This document shows positions 58,401 to 63,687 of a DNA stretch of 64,000 nucleotides, one piece after another; position 1 is the stretch's first letter, and each line of letters starts with the position of its first letter. The position numbers and the translations under genes were made by a program. The stretch is from Sphaerolaimus hirsutus (taxonomy: Eukaryota > Nematoda > Chromadorea > Monhysterida > Sphaerolaimidae). Location of the stretch: assembly GCA_964036195.1 (NCBI GenBank), contig OZ038454.1, positions 1,426,001-1,490,000 on the forward strand, written 5' to 3'. Below the pieces are notes generated by a model. The model was not told the DNA's origin. It saw nothing but the letters and a program-made list of their open reading frames with translations, and searched no databases.

Positions 58401-58443
58401 CCGGATATTTTGGCAAAATGCCAACATCCTGCTTTGACTCCAT
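28053..58443 (-). CDS. STON: Stonin (AP-2/clathrin endocytic adaptor), 33 exons, 1,594 aa
   Basis: The coding exons, in transcript order, sum to 4,785 bases with matching phases at all 32 junctions, from an ATG in good context (58443) to TAA (28053). Stonins bind clathrin adaptors and synaptotagmin and help retrieve it during vesicle recycling at the plasma membrane. Evidence: WVxF (W252-F255), DPF (D926-F928) and FxDxF (F996-F1000) adaptor-binding motifs, a stonin homology domain (about 1028-1185) and a C-terminal mu-homology domain (about 1186-1500) with GDAKYEHITRSLVWRIAKLP and YVHYVARYRQEVEIEY. A 50-residue Ser/acidic Lys tail follows. It is far longer than vertebrate stonins (about 700-900 aa) because of a Tyr/Gln-rich tract and proline modules. 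Introns hold most transposons of this window. Uncertain points: exon 1 donor, exon 18 donor (42409 or 42454), and untranslated exons. Confidence 0.9.
28540..29474 (-). CDS. STON: Stonin exons 29-31, mu-homology domain C-terminal part
   Basis: Exon 29 29408-29474 (NLKDKLLGAVQSTEP), exon 30 29246-29342 (AKYEHITRSLVWRIAKLPEK), exon 31 28540-28726 (HTQVEYTMPLSTASHTVVRS). The VWRIxxLP and VRSVSIED blocks are diagnostic for stonins among mu-like proteins. Confidence 0.92.
29943..31143. mobile_element. Non-autonomous hAT-type element, family B, copy 1
   Basis: Tips TAACGATGGCAAAA and TTTGCCATCGTTA. Perfect 8-bp duplication CATTTCAC (29935-29942 and 31144-31151). The interior is dominated by AAAATTCGAAAATTCG repeats and carries a nested family H element. 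No transposase. Confidence 0.92.
30276..30656. mobile_element. Family H element nested in family B copy 1
   Basis: Left tip CTGTATTTCCTCGAAATATC after TA, right tip AATAATACAG before TA. Poly-C runs and the internal block with GAACACACATTAAAAACAAT as in other full copies. Confidence 0.78.
31290..35348 (-). CDS. STON: Stonin exons 27-28, mu-homology domain middle
   Basis: Exon 27 35234-35348 (FMPPDATFFEVMRFRVRPP), exon 28 31290-31472 (VDIRISAMVTGFKS, VEKIEIRVPVPESW). The ExMRFR and IRVPVPxxW blocks are conserved in mu subunits and stonins. The 3.76-kb intron holds two tandem family B hAT elements with nested insertions. Confidence 0.9.
31576..32957. mobile_element. Non-autonomous hAT-type element, family B, copy 2
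   Basis: Tips TAACGATGGCAAAA and TTTGCCATCGTTA with a perfect 8-bp duplication CTCATCAG (31568-31575 and 32958-32965). It contains a partial family H copy (about 31765-32008) and a palindromic element (32038-32575). Confidence 0.92.
32038..32575. repeat. Fold-back element nested in family B copy 2
   Basis: Left arm GGAGGGGCGGGCTGTAGCCA with ACCACGTGCTCCGTGG-type pairing. The right arm complement ends near 32575 (TGGCTAACCGCCCCCTCC). Arms share GAAAATTGCTCAAATTTGAA with the complement near 32490. Confidence 0.7.
32986..34221. mobile_element. Non-autonomous hAT-type element, family B, copy 3
   Basis: Tips TAACGATGGCAAAC and TTTTTGCCATCGTTA with a perfect 8-bp duplication ACGGGATG (32978-32985 and 34222-34229). 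Only 28 bases separate it from copy 2. It contains a family I copy at about 33769-33934 and another inverted pair around 33590-33700. Confidence 0.92.
33769..33934. mobile_element. Family I element nested in family B copy 3
   Basis: Left arm CAGTCCCAGACACCTGTAAA. The right arm ends TTACAGGGCAG. Arms AAATGTCAAATGTTATGCAA and complement. Confidence 0.7.
34733..35142. mobile_element. Family H element in stonin intron 27
   Basis: CCGTATTTCCTCGAAATACC after TA, TATTTCGAGGAAATATGG before TA. G runs up to 15 bases. Confidence 0.8.
35424..35864. mobile_element. Family H element, TTACCTCGAATTA tip variant
   Basis: CCGTATTACCTCGAATTATC after TA, TATTTCGAGGTAATACGG before TA. It lies in stonin intron 26. 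The interior differs from the other copies, so this is a separate subfamily. Confidence 0.78.
36158..36579. repeat. Fold-back element, GCTGTGATTACAGCTCGGGC tips
   Basis: The outer arms GCTGTGATTACAGCTCGGGC and the complement ending GCTGTAATCGCAGC pair across 422 bp. Inner arms have AAATTGACAGGGCGTAAAAT and complement. It interrupts a stretch of GAGTAAACGTAAA repeats (about 35990-36660) that resembles the divergent family A copies. Confidence 0.78.
36822..37151 (-). CDS. STON: Stonin exons 25-26 flanking an intron made of a transposon
   Basis: Exon 25 37058-37151 (94 nt, ending RWIRTSEEVQLHQ). Exon 26 36822-36862 (41 nt, IVDKKLFNRDRMI). They join in phase 0 with no gap relative to known stonins. 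The 195-bp intron between them is one family I inverted-repeat element from its first to its last base. Confidence 0.9.
36863..37057 (-). mobile_element. Family I element constituting an entire stonin intron (introner candidate)
   Basis: On the coding strand the intron reads CAG|GTGGCAATCCCAAGCCC at the donor and GGGCTTGGGACTGCCCCCAG| at the acceptor. The two ends are inverted copies of each other: GTGGCAATCCCAAGCCCTGT against the complement GGGGCAGTCCCAAGCCCTGT. The arms continue to pair for about 80 bases each side, leaving a short T-rich loop near 36975. Exons on both sides are secured by stonin homology. A CAG trinucleotide flanks both edges and could be a 3-bp target duplication. No base of the intron lies outside the element. 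Confidence 0.85.
37270..37718. mobile_element. Probable diverged family A-like element
   Basis: The right tip ends CAACTATG at 37718. The left end (GGGGTTGTCCCTGAG near 37275) is only loosely similar. The interior has ACGTTGAGTAAA and CGAGTAAAAGTAG repeats, like the copies at 45112 and 59163. No duplication found. Confidence 0.45.
37944..40690 (-). CDS. STON: Stonin exons 20-24, stonin homology domain
   Basis: Exon 20 40599-40690 (FTAEGWELMLR), exon 21 40395-40530 (FWKPCFVRLRDNTLYLY), exon 22 39022-39157 (VALQQYDVFGKIHTVKLQ), exon 23 38411-38589 (FGSLQLGDMMSLVHSVED), exon 24 37944-38080 (LHVVDEYWTHVDTNG). These follow the order of human stonin residues from the domain start to the beginning of the mu-homology domain. 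Junction 21/22 is phase 0 with no missing residues, although a 920-bp hAT element lies in the intron. Confidence 0.9.
38316..38385. repeat. Half of a family I element near a stonin donor
   Basis: Only the right arm is present, ending ACTTTACAGGGCTTGGAAATTGCACC. The tip lies about 23 bases downstream of the exon 23 donor on the coding strand. The other arm is not found in this intron. Confidence 0.6.
39322..40241. mobile_element. Non-autonomous hAT-type element, family A, copy 4, with internal coding-like segment
   Basis: CAGAGTTG...CAACTCTG tips with a perfect 8-bp duplication GATTGCAC (39314-39321 and 40242-40249). Unlike the other copies it has ACGTAAACG rather than GTGTAAG repeats. It carries a family I element (about 39788-39970) with an open minus-strand segment beside it (about 39613-39766). 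It lies in stonin intron 21, where a correct splice skips it. Confidence 0.88.
39788..39970. mobile_element. Family I element inside a hAT element
   Basis: Left tip GGTGCCAATCCCAGACTCTG, right tip complement GGTGAGTCCCAGACCCTGTA. Arms of AAATGTC/GCATGCC type. Read on the minus strand, its ends give a GTGAGT donor and a CACCAG acceptor. Confidence 0.72.
40886..46309 (-). CDS. STON: Stonin exons 15-19, acidic linker with DPF and FxDxF motifs
   Basis: Exon 15 46178-46309, exon 16 45706-45816, exon 17 44004-44235, exon 18 42409-42574 (or 42454-42574), exon 19 40886-40962. Exon 18 begins AYDPFAVKTADQ, and exon 19 contains FQFADDFLHIK. DPF and FxDxF are both known AP-2 alpha-appendage ligands. Exon 17 has FNEDDFEEA and SAFDEAFKP, which look like weaker relatives. 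Confidence 0.8.
41000..42068. other. Intron 18 sequence, nothing recognised
   Basis: About 1 kb of stonin intron between exons 19 and 18 with short overlapping chance frames and a GAATTCGAATTCAAATTC low-complexity run near 41440. No gene or clear element terminus. Confidence 0.3.
42069..42304. repeat. Inverted-repeat element, CAGTTCCGCAAATTGAG tips
   Basis: Tips CAGTTCCGCAAATTGAGAAA and complement TCTCAATTTGCGGAACTG, 236 bp. The interior has AAAATGTAAAACGTAAAATG and the complement. No flanking duplication is evident. Confidence 0.65.
43059..43986. repeat. Inverted-repeat element in stonin intron 17
   Basis: TATTACGCATGTAAACCCAT at 43059 pairs with ATGGGTTTACATGCGTAATG ending at 43986, about 928 bp. 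The interior has two further copies of GATCATTTCCRGTCG-type arms near 43468 and 43520. Related sequence recurs near 51350-51420. Confidence 0.65.
44712..44975. repeat. Element with TATACTYGGCGGAC-like tips
   Basis: TATGCATAGTCGGCGGACCG at the left and TAGTCCGCCAAGTATATC at the right, with ATCATGACGTATCAT near 44765. Similar pieces occur at 34545-34640 and 33235-33420, so this is a dispersed family. Boundaries are approximate. Confidence 0.5.
45035..45643. repeat. Inverted-repeat element, CATTATGCATCTAAACCGAT tips, with nested insertion
   Basis: Left arm CATTATGCATCTAAACCGAT, right arm ATCGGTTTAGATGCATAATG. The middle (about 45112-45557) is a family A-like segment ending CAACTCTG. TATGCATCTAG units occur several times in the arms. 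Confidence 0.68.
46805..46925. mobile_element. Short family I element in stonin intron 14
   Basis: Left tip CACTCCCAGACTCTGTAAAT. The right arm ends TTTTACAGGGTCTGGTGATG. About 120 bp, the shortest copy. Confidence 0.68.
47049..51910 (-). CDS. STON: Stonin exons 10-14, proline-rich RPPPPG modules
   Basis: Exon 10 51725-51910, exon 11 50138-50223, exon 12 49222-49297, exon 13 47856-48041, exon 14 47049-47164. Exons 10 and 14 both end in RPPPPG at the same type of GTATGT donor, and exon 12 has VRPPPPGSHKADDW. These are likely SH3-binding stretches. Exon 13 is charged (EKIDSTMTKTKENIEHIKDS); its acceptor has a poor pyrimidine tract and a 97-bp hairpin transposon sits 39 bases upstream. Confidence 0.8.
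47283..47455. mobile_element. Degenerate family I element in stonin intron 13
   Basis: The left side has GACACCTGCAACATG. The right side ends ATTACAGGGTGCAGGACATG. Arms are weak; assigned by overall pattern. Confidence 0.5.
48080..48176. mobile_element. Minimal family H hairpin, 97 bp, next to a stonin acceptor
   Basis: CCGTATTTCCTCGAAATACC after TA and GGTATTTCGAGGAAATACGG before TA. The arms pair perfectly for about 25 bases. It ends 39 bases upstream of the exon 13 acceptor, in the branch-point zone on the coding strand. Confidence 0.85.
48476..49134. mobile_element. Family H variant split by a mariner-like element
   Basis: TACCGTATTTGCTTGAATAA at the left and GAATTATTCAAGCAAATTTG at the right enclose the element at 48511-49066. 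Removing that insertion brings together a short H-type element of about 100 bp. Confidence 0.72.
48511..49066. mobile_element. TA-flanked mariner-like fold-back element, family G, copy 1
   Basis: CAGGGTGGCCCACGTCAGCC at the left, CTGACGTGGGCCACCCGA at the right, TA on both sides. The two halves are long inverted copies (TTTCAATTGGCTCCCAACAC and complement). No transposase. Confidence 0.82.
49579..50029. mobile_element. Non-autonomous hAT-type element, family C, copy 2
   Basis: CAGGGACGTAGCCAGG and CCTGGCTACGTCCTTG tips with a perfect 8-bp duplication CCTTCTGT (49571-49578 and 50030-50037). It lies in stonin intron 11. Confidence 0.92.
50517..51063. mobile_element. TA-flanked mariner-like fold-back element, family G, copy 2
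   Basis: TCGGGTGGCCCACGTCAGGC and GCTGACGTGGGCCACCCTG tips, TA on both sides. Inverted in orientation relative to copy 1, about 1.5 kb away in the next intron. Confidence 0.82.
51064..51720. other. Remainder of stonin intron 10, low-complexity
   Basis: Contains AACTCAAATNTTGATGA-like repeats and a segment (51350-51420) similar to 43880-43930. No gene recognised. Confidence 0.3.
52578..53814 (-). CDS. STON: Stonin exons 7-9, Tyr/Gln/Asn-rich tract
   Basis: Exon 7 53348-53814, exon 8 52955-53032, exon 9 52578-52889. Exon 7 starts PSHKDRGPPPAPPK and then carries repeated QYDANQ/QYDTNQ-like units. Exons 8 and 9 both begin EYD and continue with YY/GYDYSSY repeats. The composition is prion-like and unlike vertebrate stonins. 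Exons 8 and 9 share a start and phase, so they may be duplicates. Confidence 0.82.
54154..54229 (-). CDS. STON: Stonin exon 6, WVxF adaptor-binding motif
   Basis: Encodes MASLEWVIFDDKM. WVIF preceded by acidic/hydrophobic context is the WVxF ligand for the AP-2 alpha appendage, the hallmark of stonin N-termini and several endocytic kinases. Acceptor TACAG, donor GTGAGT. Confidence 0.88.
54316..55822 (-). CDS. STON: Stonin exons 3-5
   Basis: Exon 3 55578-55822, exon 4 54903-55016, exon 5 54316-54380. Phases 2, 1, 1 and 0 chain correctly. Exon 3 reads VQLEVLEDFINRAEALVPQS and SLQSFLGTGMKV. Exon 4 reads RRRKSSMTWSEFYDAMVNQM. Most of intron 3 is a family H transposon (55070-55497). Confidence 0.82.
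55070..55497. mobile_element. Family H element filling most of stonin intron 3
   Basis: CCGTATTTCTCGAAATACCC after TA and CTTCGAGGAAATACGG before TA. It takes 428 of the 561 bases of the intron between exons 3 and 4. Confidence 0.82.
55848..56880. mobile_element. Family I element split by a hAT insertion (second case)
   Basis: Left part 55848-55949 (GGTTGTGGGCTGTGTAAAAT onward), right part 56739-56880 (ending TTGTAGGGTCTGATAGCGG). The gap is the family A element at 55950-56738. It lies in stonin intron 2. Confidence 0.68.
55950..56738. mobile_element. Non-autonomous hAT-type element, family A, copy 5
   Basis: CAGAGTTG...CAACTCTG tips with an 8-bp duplication carrying one mismatch (GTCTGAAG at 55942, GTATGAAG at 56739). 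ACGTAAACGTAAA interior like copy 4. Confidence 0.82.
57201..57490. mobile_element. hAT-like element, family F, with internal tandem repeat
   Basis: Tips TTGGGTTCAAATCAAACGGG and CCCGTTTGAACCCTA. Flanks GCAGTGCC (57193-57200) and GCAGCGCC (57491-57498) form an 8-bp duplication with one mismatch. The interior is three copies of a roughly 60-bp unit rich in CCCGATCCCGAAAAATC. It lies 9 bases from the stonin exon 2 donor. Confidence 0.75.
57507..58443 (-). CDS. STON: Stonin exons 1-2 (N-terminus)
   Basis: Exon 1 is 58372-58443 (24 codons, starting MESKQDVGILPKYP) with donor GTTAGT. A better-looking donor downstream at 58329 breaks the frame into exon 2. Exon 2 is 57507-57721 (LLTPAEESELDLEIQ onward), acceptor CCCCGCAG beside an 18-base G run on the plus strand. 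The 610-base intron holds a family I element. These residues are acidic and have no recognised domain. Confidence 0.75.
57763..58300. mobile_element. Family I element with expanded internal tandem repeats
   Basis: Left tip GGGGCAGTCCCGCACACTGT, right tip complement GGCACCCCCGGACCATGTAA. The middle repeats CCCTGTAAAATGNCAAATGT-like units about four times and TTCCAAAGTCATGCAAAG three times (58160-58207). It lies in stonin intron 1. Confidence 0.68.
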
Positions 58444-58819
58444 TTTCCCTTCTCTGCTTTTCTAACGAAAGTACAGAATTAGTACGTCATTAAGTATAAG
58501 ATTGAAATAGCTTTTAGTAGATTAGTAATAATTGAAGTTCTTAAAAAAATTTTAAAAATTATCTGACGTCACCTGGATTCAGCATTACCTGTACAGAAAA
58601 TCTAATTTTTACAGGTTTTATATTTTTGTAAGAGTCCTCATTGTAGTGCCTATGTGGGGATATTTTCAAAAGCATAAAATGTGTCCCCGTAGTTTTTTTT
58701 TTGGAAGGTTTTAATCGGTCCCAACATAAATGGCAATGAATTTCAGAATACACTCAGAAAAATAGATAGGAATGTACATTTGAACACTATATTCAACAAG
58801 AACTACATAAATTAAACAC
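58444..58819. promoter_or_regulatory. STON: Presumed 5' flank of stonin
   Basis: The region upstream of the stonin start codon. Untranslated exons or the promoter should lie here or further right. No TATA box or CpG-rich block can be asserted. The start codon context is GAAAATGG with A at -3 and G at +4. Confidence 0.3.
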
Positions 58820-59140
58820 ATGGGAATTATTGAAAGATTGCCATCCCTTCCAGAAACCGAAAAATTGCATTTATCAACTCTCTGCGTGGGAAAACTCAAA
58901 AACATAATCAATAAAACTGGTTCCATTCTAACCCTGAAACCTAGCAAAATAGCATTCACATGCGAAAGTGGCCCCCAAGCTCTATTTCTGCACTCACATA
59001 CAATAGAGTGCATAAGTACTCGTGTATTTATGTAGAATACATCAACATGGCATACGACGGCTTCAAACTTCTCAAGCTGCCAGCCGGCTATCACATGGAA
59101 TGGGATAAATGCATGTGCACCGGTGAAAAGACACTTTAGA
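58820..59140 (+). pseudogene. Unrecognised coding-like remnant
   Basis: A 71-codon frame from 58820 (MGIIERLPSLPETEKLHLST onward) ends at 59035. A second frame continues at once with INMAYDGFKLLKLPAGYHME and ends near 59140. The amino-acid composition looks protein-like and the two pieces could be joined by one frameshift. I do not recognise the family. The antisense frame of 157 codons is less convincing. Confidence 0.3.
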
Positions 59141-59162
59141 TTGGGGATAATATGGCATGGGG

Positions 59163-59639
59163 CAGAGTTGTTGAAAGTACTCAACTTTTTTCAAAGTACC
59201 TAAACGTAAACGTAAAGTATTTCACTTTTACTCACTCCTGACAGAAAACGTTAAGTAATTTTTTTATTTTTACGCTGCGTAAAAGGTGAGTAAACGTAAA
59301 TACCAGTATTTTTACTCAGGGAAAACCTAAAAGTATTTTTTTTGGATTTTGTACCTAGGAAGATGTAAAAATGAGCAAAAGTGAAGGCGATAGTCACCGC
59401 TTTTTCTACCCATCGCAACTTCTATCATTTCCGCTGCCATTTTTGCAGCCGTTTCAATTCGTTTGAGTGGTTTTTGCGTTTTATGCACCCCTAAATTTTG
59501 TAAATTACGTTTTCTGTACTCGTACGCGAGTACCTAAGTGAGTACCGATATTGTTGTCGGGAGGAAACGTAAACGTATTTATGCAGTACTGGAGTATACG
59601 TATTTATCGAGTTAACGTAAATACGTTTTAACAACTATG
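59163..59639. mobile_element. Diverged family A-like element
   Basis: CAGAGTTGTTGAAAG at the left and CAACTATG at the right. The interior has TACGTTTTC/GAGTAC repeats like those near 37270 and 45112. The flanks do not match as a duplication, so the boundary or the relationship is less sure. Confidence 0.55.
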
Positions 59640-59996
59640 GATGGCGGTTGGGTACCAGTCCTAAATGATATCACTGGAAATGTAAGACAAATCCATCAAA
59701 TGTCATGTAAATGTGAAATTCGTTTTTGTGCACTTGTATCTCACATTTTACACGCATTTCACAAATGTGTACGACGTGTTGCATTTTAACATTCGCTGTC
59801 AAAATTTTGGAAAAAAACAAACAAAAAAGGAGAAAGGAGAAAATAAGACGTCTCAAATTATCCTACCTTAAAACCTAATCCAAAGACAGAGAACAGACTC
59901 GTTCAAATTCAGCCCATGCATTTAGGGCGGGCCACATCTATTGATTCACTGTGTGCGTCGGGTTCTCTCACTCAGATATAAATACACACATACCTA

Positions 59997-60515
59997 CCGT
60001 ATTCACCAGAATAATCCCCCCGGGGACTTATTTATTCGTCAGACTTTTTCGATGGGGGAACTATTCAAGGGGCGTTATCATTTTGTCTAAATTTTCAAGC
60101 ACCTTTATTCATCAAGCATCAACTAATTTCATGAAATATCCCTTGTTAACAAAATAACATTTTTCTTGAAATTGAACACAACAAATCTATCGTATTTATG
60201 CCTAAAGGGGGGAATTATTTTGGAGGTTGGGATAACTTGTTCCTCACCCGCCTCACCGGCGGAATTATTCAAGGGGTGCATTATTCGGGGGTGCACTGAT
60301 ACGCACATTTGCCCGTTTTTCCACTTGACATTTTTCCAAGTGATTTTCAGATATGAGTGAAGTGAAAAAAGTTCACTAATGTCATTGCGCAACTTTTTTC
60401 ACTTCACTCATATCTGAAAATCACTTGAAAAAGTGTCAAGTGAAAAAAACGGGCAAATGTGCGTATCGGGCAAATGTGCGTATCAGGCCTGCCCCCATTA
60501 TTCGAGCAAATACGG
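59997..60515. mobile_element. Family H variant with a nested hairpin
   Basis: CCGTATTCACCAGAATAATC after TA and ATTCGAGCAAATACGG before TA. At 60288-60490 it contains a hairpin with GATACGCACATTTGCCCG at its tip and a loop at about 60390. Confidence 0.72.
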
Positions 60516-60847
60516 TAGGTACACACGTACATAGTGCAGTGCAGTGCATGTGCAATTCGCTCGTGCGCGCACGCATCCACGCAGTGCTCTGCTGTGTTCT
60601 CTGATGCGAGTGCGCCCAGTGCGAGTTTATGTGCACATATGGCACGTTCAGTGTGTACATACACATTTTTAGTGCGACTGTAGTATTTTTGGGGTGTCTT
60701 GAAAGGGGACCCCCCTAGTGGGGGGTAAAGGGTTTGTTATGTGACTCCATTTCACCGCTGGCTCACCAAACTGTAAACAAGACGAGTTAAGGTTACCGGT
60801 GATTGAATCATGAATCCTTGAGCTGCGTTTACACTGTCACGTGTGCC

Positions 60848-61829
60848 CAAGGACGTAGCGAGGGGGGGCGGGCGCCCCCCCCTTCCAGGGTCGGACAAGA
60901 AAATATGCCCGAAATGGCACTTCCGTAAAGCGATTTTGTCGACAGTTCGAAAAAATTCGCGCATTTCGGCGCCGCACAGTATATTTCAGTCATACCTGTG
61001 GTTTAGGACCAAAAAGCACTCAAAATGTGCCCCCGTCGCTGTATATGTATGTAAAATACATACAAGTACAGCAGTATTTGGCACCACATGCCAACGCCAA
61101 TGGCGCCATGGCGTCTCGCCTACGAATGGCGCTGGCGCCAAGTAGGGTGTCAACTTTCCGTTTTCCGTTTTCCGTTTCCGCTTTCCGCAGGCAAATTTTT
61201 TGCCGTTTCCGTTTCCGTTTTCCGGCTGCTGAATTTTTTTTCCGTTTCCGTTTCCGTTTTTCCGGCCCATTTTCCGTTTTCCGGCTAAATTTTCAGTTTT
61301 TCCGCCTTTTTTCCGTTTTCCGGCTCAATTGTCAGTTTTGCCAACTTATTTTCACTTTCCAGCTCAATTTTCTGTTTTCTGTTTCAGCCAAACTGGTAAA
61401 CATGCATGCAAAATCTCAATTATGTGATTTTTTTCTATTTCTAGCAAGATTTCTGCAAATTTTTTTATTTCCGGATACATTTCTGCAACTTTTTTTCCGT
61501 TTCCGGCAAAATTTCAGCAAATTTTTTCCGTTTCCGGCATGATTTCAGTAAATTTTTCCGTTTCCGTTTCCGTTTTCCGGCCTTTCATTTTTCCGTTTTC
61601 CGTTTTCCGGCAAGTGCAAATTTTTTTCCGTTTCCGTTTCGGTTTTCCGGCAAGTGCAAAAATTTTTCCGTTTCCGTTTCCGTTTTCCGCCAAAAAGTTT
61701 TTGTTGACACCCTAGCGCCAAGGCACCATTCCTTTACCACAGGGGTCAAATTTGGGGGTGGGCCCGTTCGCCGAGCTCCGTATACAATCCCTTATCTCCC
61801 CCCGCTCAAAAATCCTGCCTACGTCCCTG
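60848..61829. mobile_element. Non-autonomous hAT-type element, family C, copy 3
   Basis: CAAGGACGTAGCGAGG and CCTGCCTACGTCCCTG tips with a perfect 8-bp duplication CGTGTGCC (60840-60847 and 61830-61837). A second hAT-type element is nested inside it. Confidence 0.92.
61143..61714. mobile_element. hAT-type element, family D, nested in family C copy 3
   Basis: TAGGGTGTCAACTTTCCG and TTTTTGTTGACACCCTA tips with a perfect 8-bp duplication GCGCCAAG (61135-61142 and 61715-61722). The interior is almost entirely degenerate TTCCGTTTCCGTTTTCCGG repeat. Confidence 0.9.
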
Positions 61830-61943
61830 CGTGTGCCTACAAACATTTTTTGGCTTTCGAGTCGTGAAAATCTAATATTTGTTGTATAGACTTCGACCAC
61901 CCTTTTTGCCTAGGACAAACATAAATTTTCATATATGACGTAC

Positions 61944-62056
61944 CGTATATCCTTACTCGGATAATCCCCCCGGCTCCGGGGAATTATGTTTTCCTCACTT
62001 GTCTAAGAGGGTGGGGGGGGGGGGGTATTCAAGGCAGGGGAATAATTCGAGTATAT
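61944..62056. repeat. Partial family H variant
   Basis: The left tip CCGTATATCCTTACTCGG at 61944 follows TA. The right part has GGGGAATAATTCGAGTATAT near 62036. The two tips differ, so the copy is degraded. Confidence 0.5.
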
Positions 62057-62689
62057 ACACACAATTCATACACAATAGGTTAACATTATTTATTGTCGCC
62101 ACAGGTTGTCGGTTCCATTTGTTCCATGCAGCCTCGTTAACGAAAAATTTTTATCTGATTTTGTATGATTATGTCATATATGAAAATTCATGTTTGTCCT
62201 AGGCAAAAAGGGTGATCGAGGTCTAGGTGACCGACACAACAAATATTCGACTTCATGACATGAAAGCAAAACATTTTTTGTCGGCACACGTGACAGTGTA
62301 AACGCAGCTTAAAGGTTCTGCACAATCGACATATTGCAGTTTTACCACCTACGCACCTATCTAGGTATTCAGCTTTCACGATTTTGCCATTCCATTACAA
62401 TTGGCCAAATTTAGTGATTTTGAATGCGTTTTTACAAAGACAATGTTGCTATGATATGGAAAACATTGCGATGGTTCGTTTTTCAATTTTACGAGTCACA
62501 ATTGCGAGTCGATCAAATTTGTATGGACATCGAGCATTATATGGATTCATTGCCATTTTTTGGGCACGCCTAGTAAAATCTGGTGCGGGGGCCTACACCA
62601 GTTAAGATTGCCATTGAATGTTAACTGCGCCCACTGGTTACCATACAGATTTTACTTGACCTGGCAATCAGCACCATGCCCAAATGGGC

Positions 62690-63108
62690 GGTGCACTTGT
62701 ACGCACAAATGCCCGGTTCGCACAAAATTGTGCCCGCCACGCACATCTGCCCAGTACGAAATGACATTACATTACATTTTGACCGTGTTTTTCACATCAC
62801 ACTTGTGAGTGAAGTGAAAAAAAGTTGCGCAATGACATAAGTTAACTTTTTGTCACTTTACACATATTTGAACATCACTTGAAAAAGTGTCAAGTGAAAA
62901 AACGGTGGATAATGGCTATTTTTGACCGTTTTTTTCACCTGACACTTTTTCAAGTGATTTTCAGATATCAGTGAAGTTAAAAAAGCTGTGCAATAACATT
63001 AGTGACCATCTGTCCGGTACGCAAAGATCATCAGCCATGTAAGTACCGGGCAGATGTGTGTGGCGGGCACAATTTTGTGCGTACATGGCGTTTGTGCGTA
63101 GGAGGCCT
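62690..63108. repeat. Inverted-repeat element related to the hairpin at 60288
   Basis: CACTTGTACGCACAAATGCC near 62692 pairs with GGCGTTTGTGCGTAGGAGG near 63086. The inner part shares AAAAAGTGTCAAGTGAAAAA with 60425-60450. No coding potential. Confidence 0.65.
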
Positions 63109-63515
63109 GACCCCCCGAATGCACATAAATACGTTCAGTTTCAAAATAGCTCTATGTGCTCCTGAAAAATGGCCTGCGGACCGTGATCCGTCAACTCAAA
63201 TCTGAATTTGGTGTGGAAACCAGTTGACACTTAGTGTGTGTAGCGTTAATGTTTTTGACTTGAATTTTTCTTTGGCGTTGGCTTCACGCGCCAGCGCCAT
63301 GCCATTTTCACATCAGGGATAAGCTCATTTGAAAAACGGAAGCAAAGTGGGTGAAAAAGTGAAAAATGACTAACAAATGCTCCATCATTTTTTGTCTGGG
63401 CACTTTTAGAATGCGGTTTTTCCACTGAAAATAGTGAGTTGAAGAAAAACAACTGGATTTAGTGTTTCATGGTTGTATTTGATTCAAGGAAAACCAAAAA
63501 ATGCGTATGAATATA
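63109..63515. other. No gene recognised
   Basis: About 400 bases with short chance frames and one GCGCCAGCGCCATG palindrome near 63290 of the kind seen inside hAT families C and E. Confidence 0.3.
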
Positions 63516-63616
63516 TCGTATTACCTCAAAATACCCCCAGGGGGTTTATTATTTCGCCAGCAAAATTTTAGGGGGGCATTTCGAGGGGGGGGGGGAGGTA
63601 ATTCGAGGTAATACGG
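63516..63616. mobile_element. Minimal family H hairpin, 101 bp
   Basis: TCGTATTACCTCAAAATACC after TA and GGTAATTCGAGGTAATACGG before TA. Confidence 0.78.
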
Positions 63617-63687
63617 TAAATACATTAAATCTCTAACTTCTTTGTCAACGTGAACCAAAAACTTCCTGCACAGTCACATTGTAATTA

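Noticed and set aside
61027..61542. 171-codon frame rich in FRFRF
   Set aside because: Product of the TTCCGTTTCCG repeat in the family D element.
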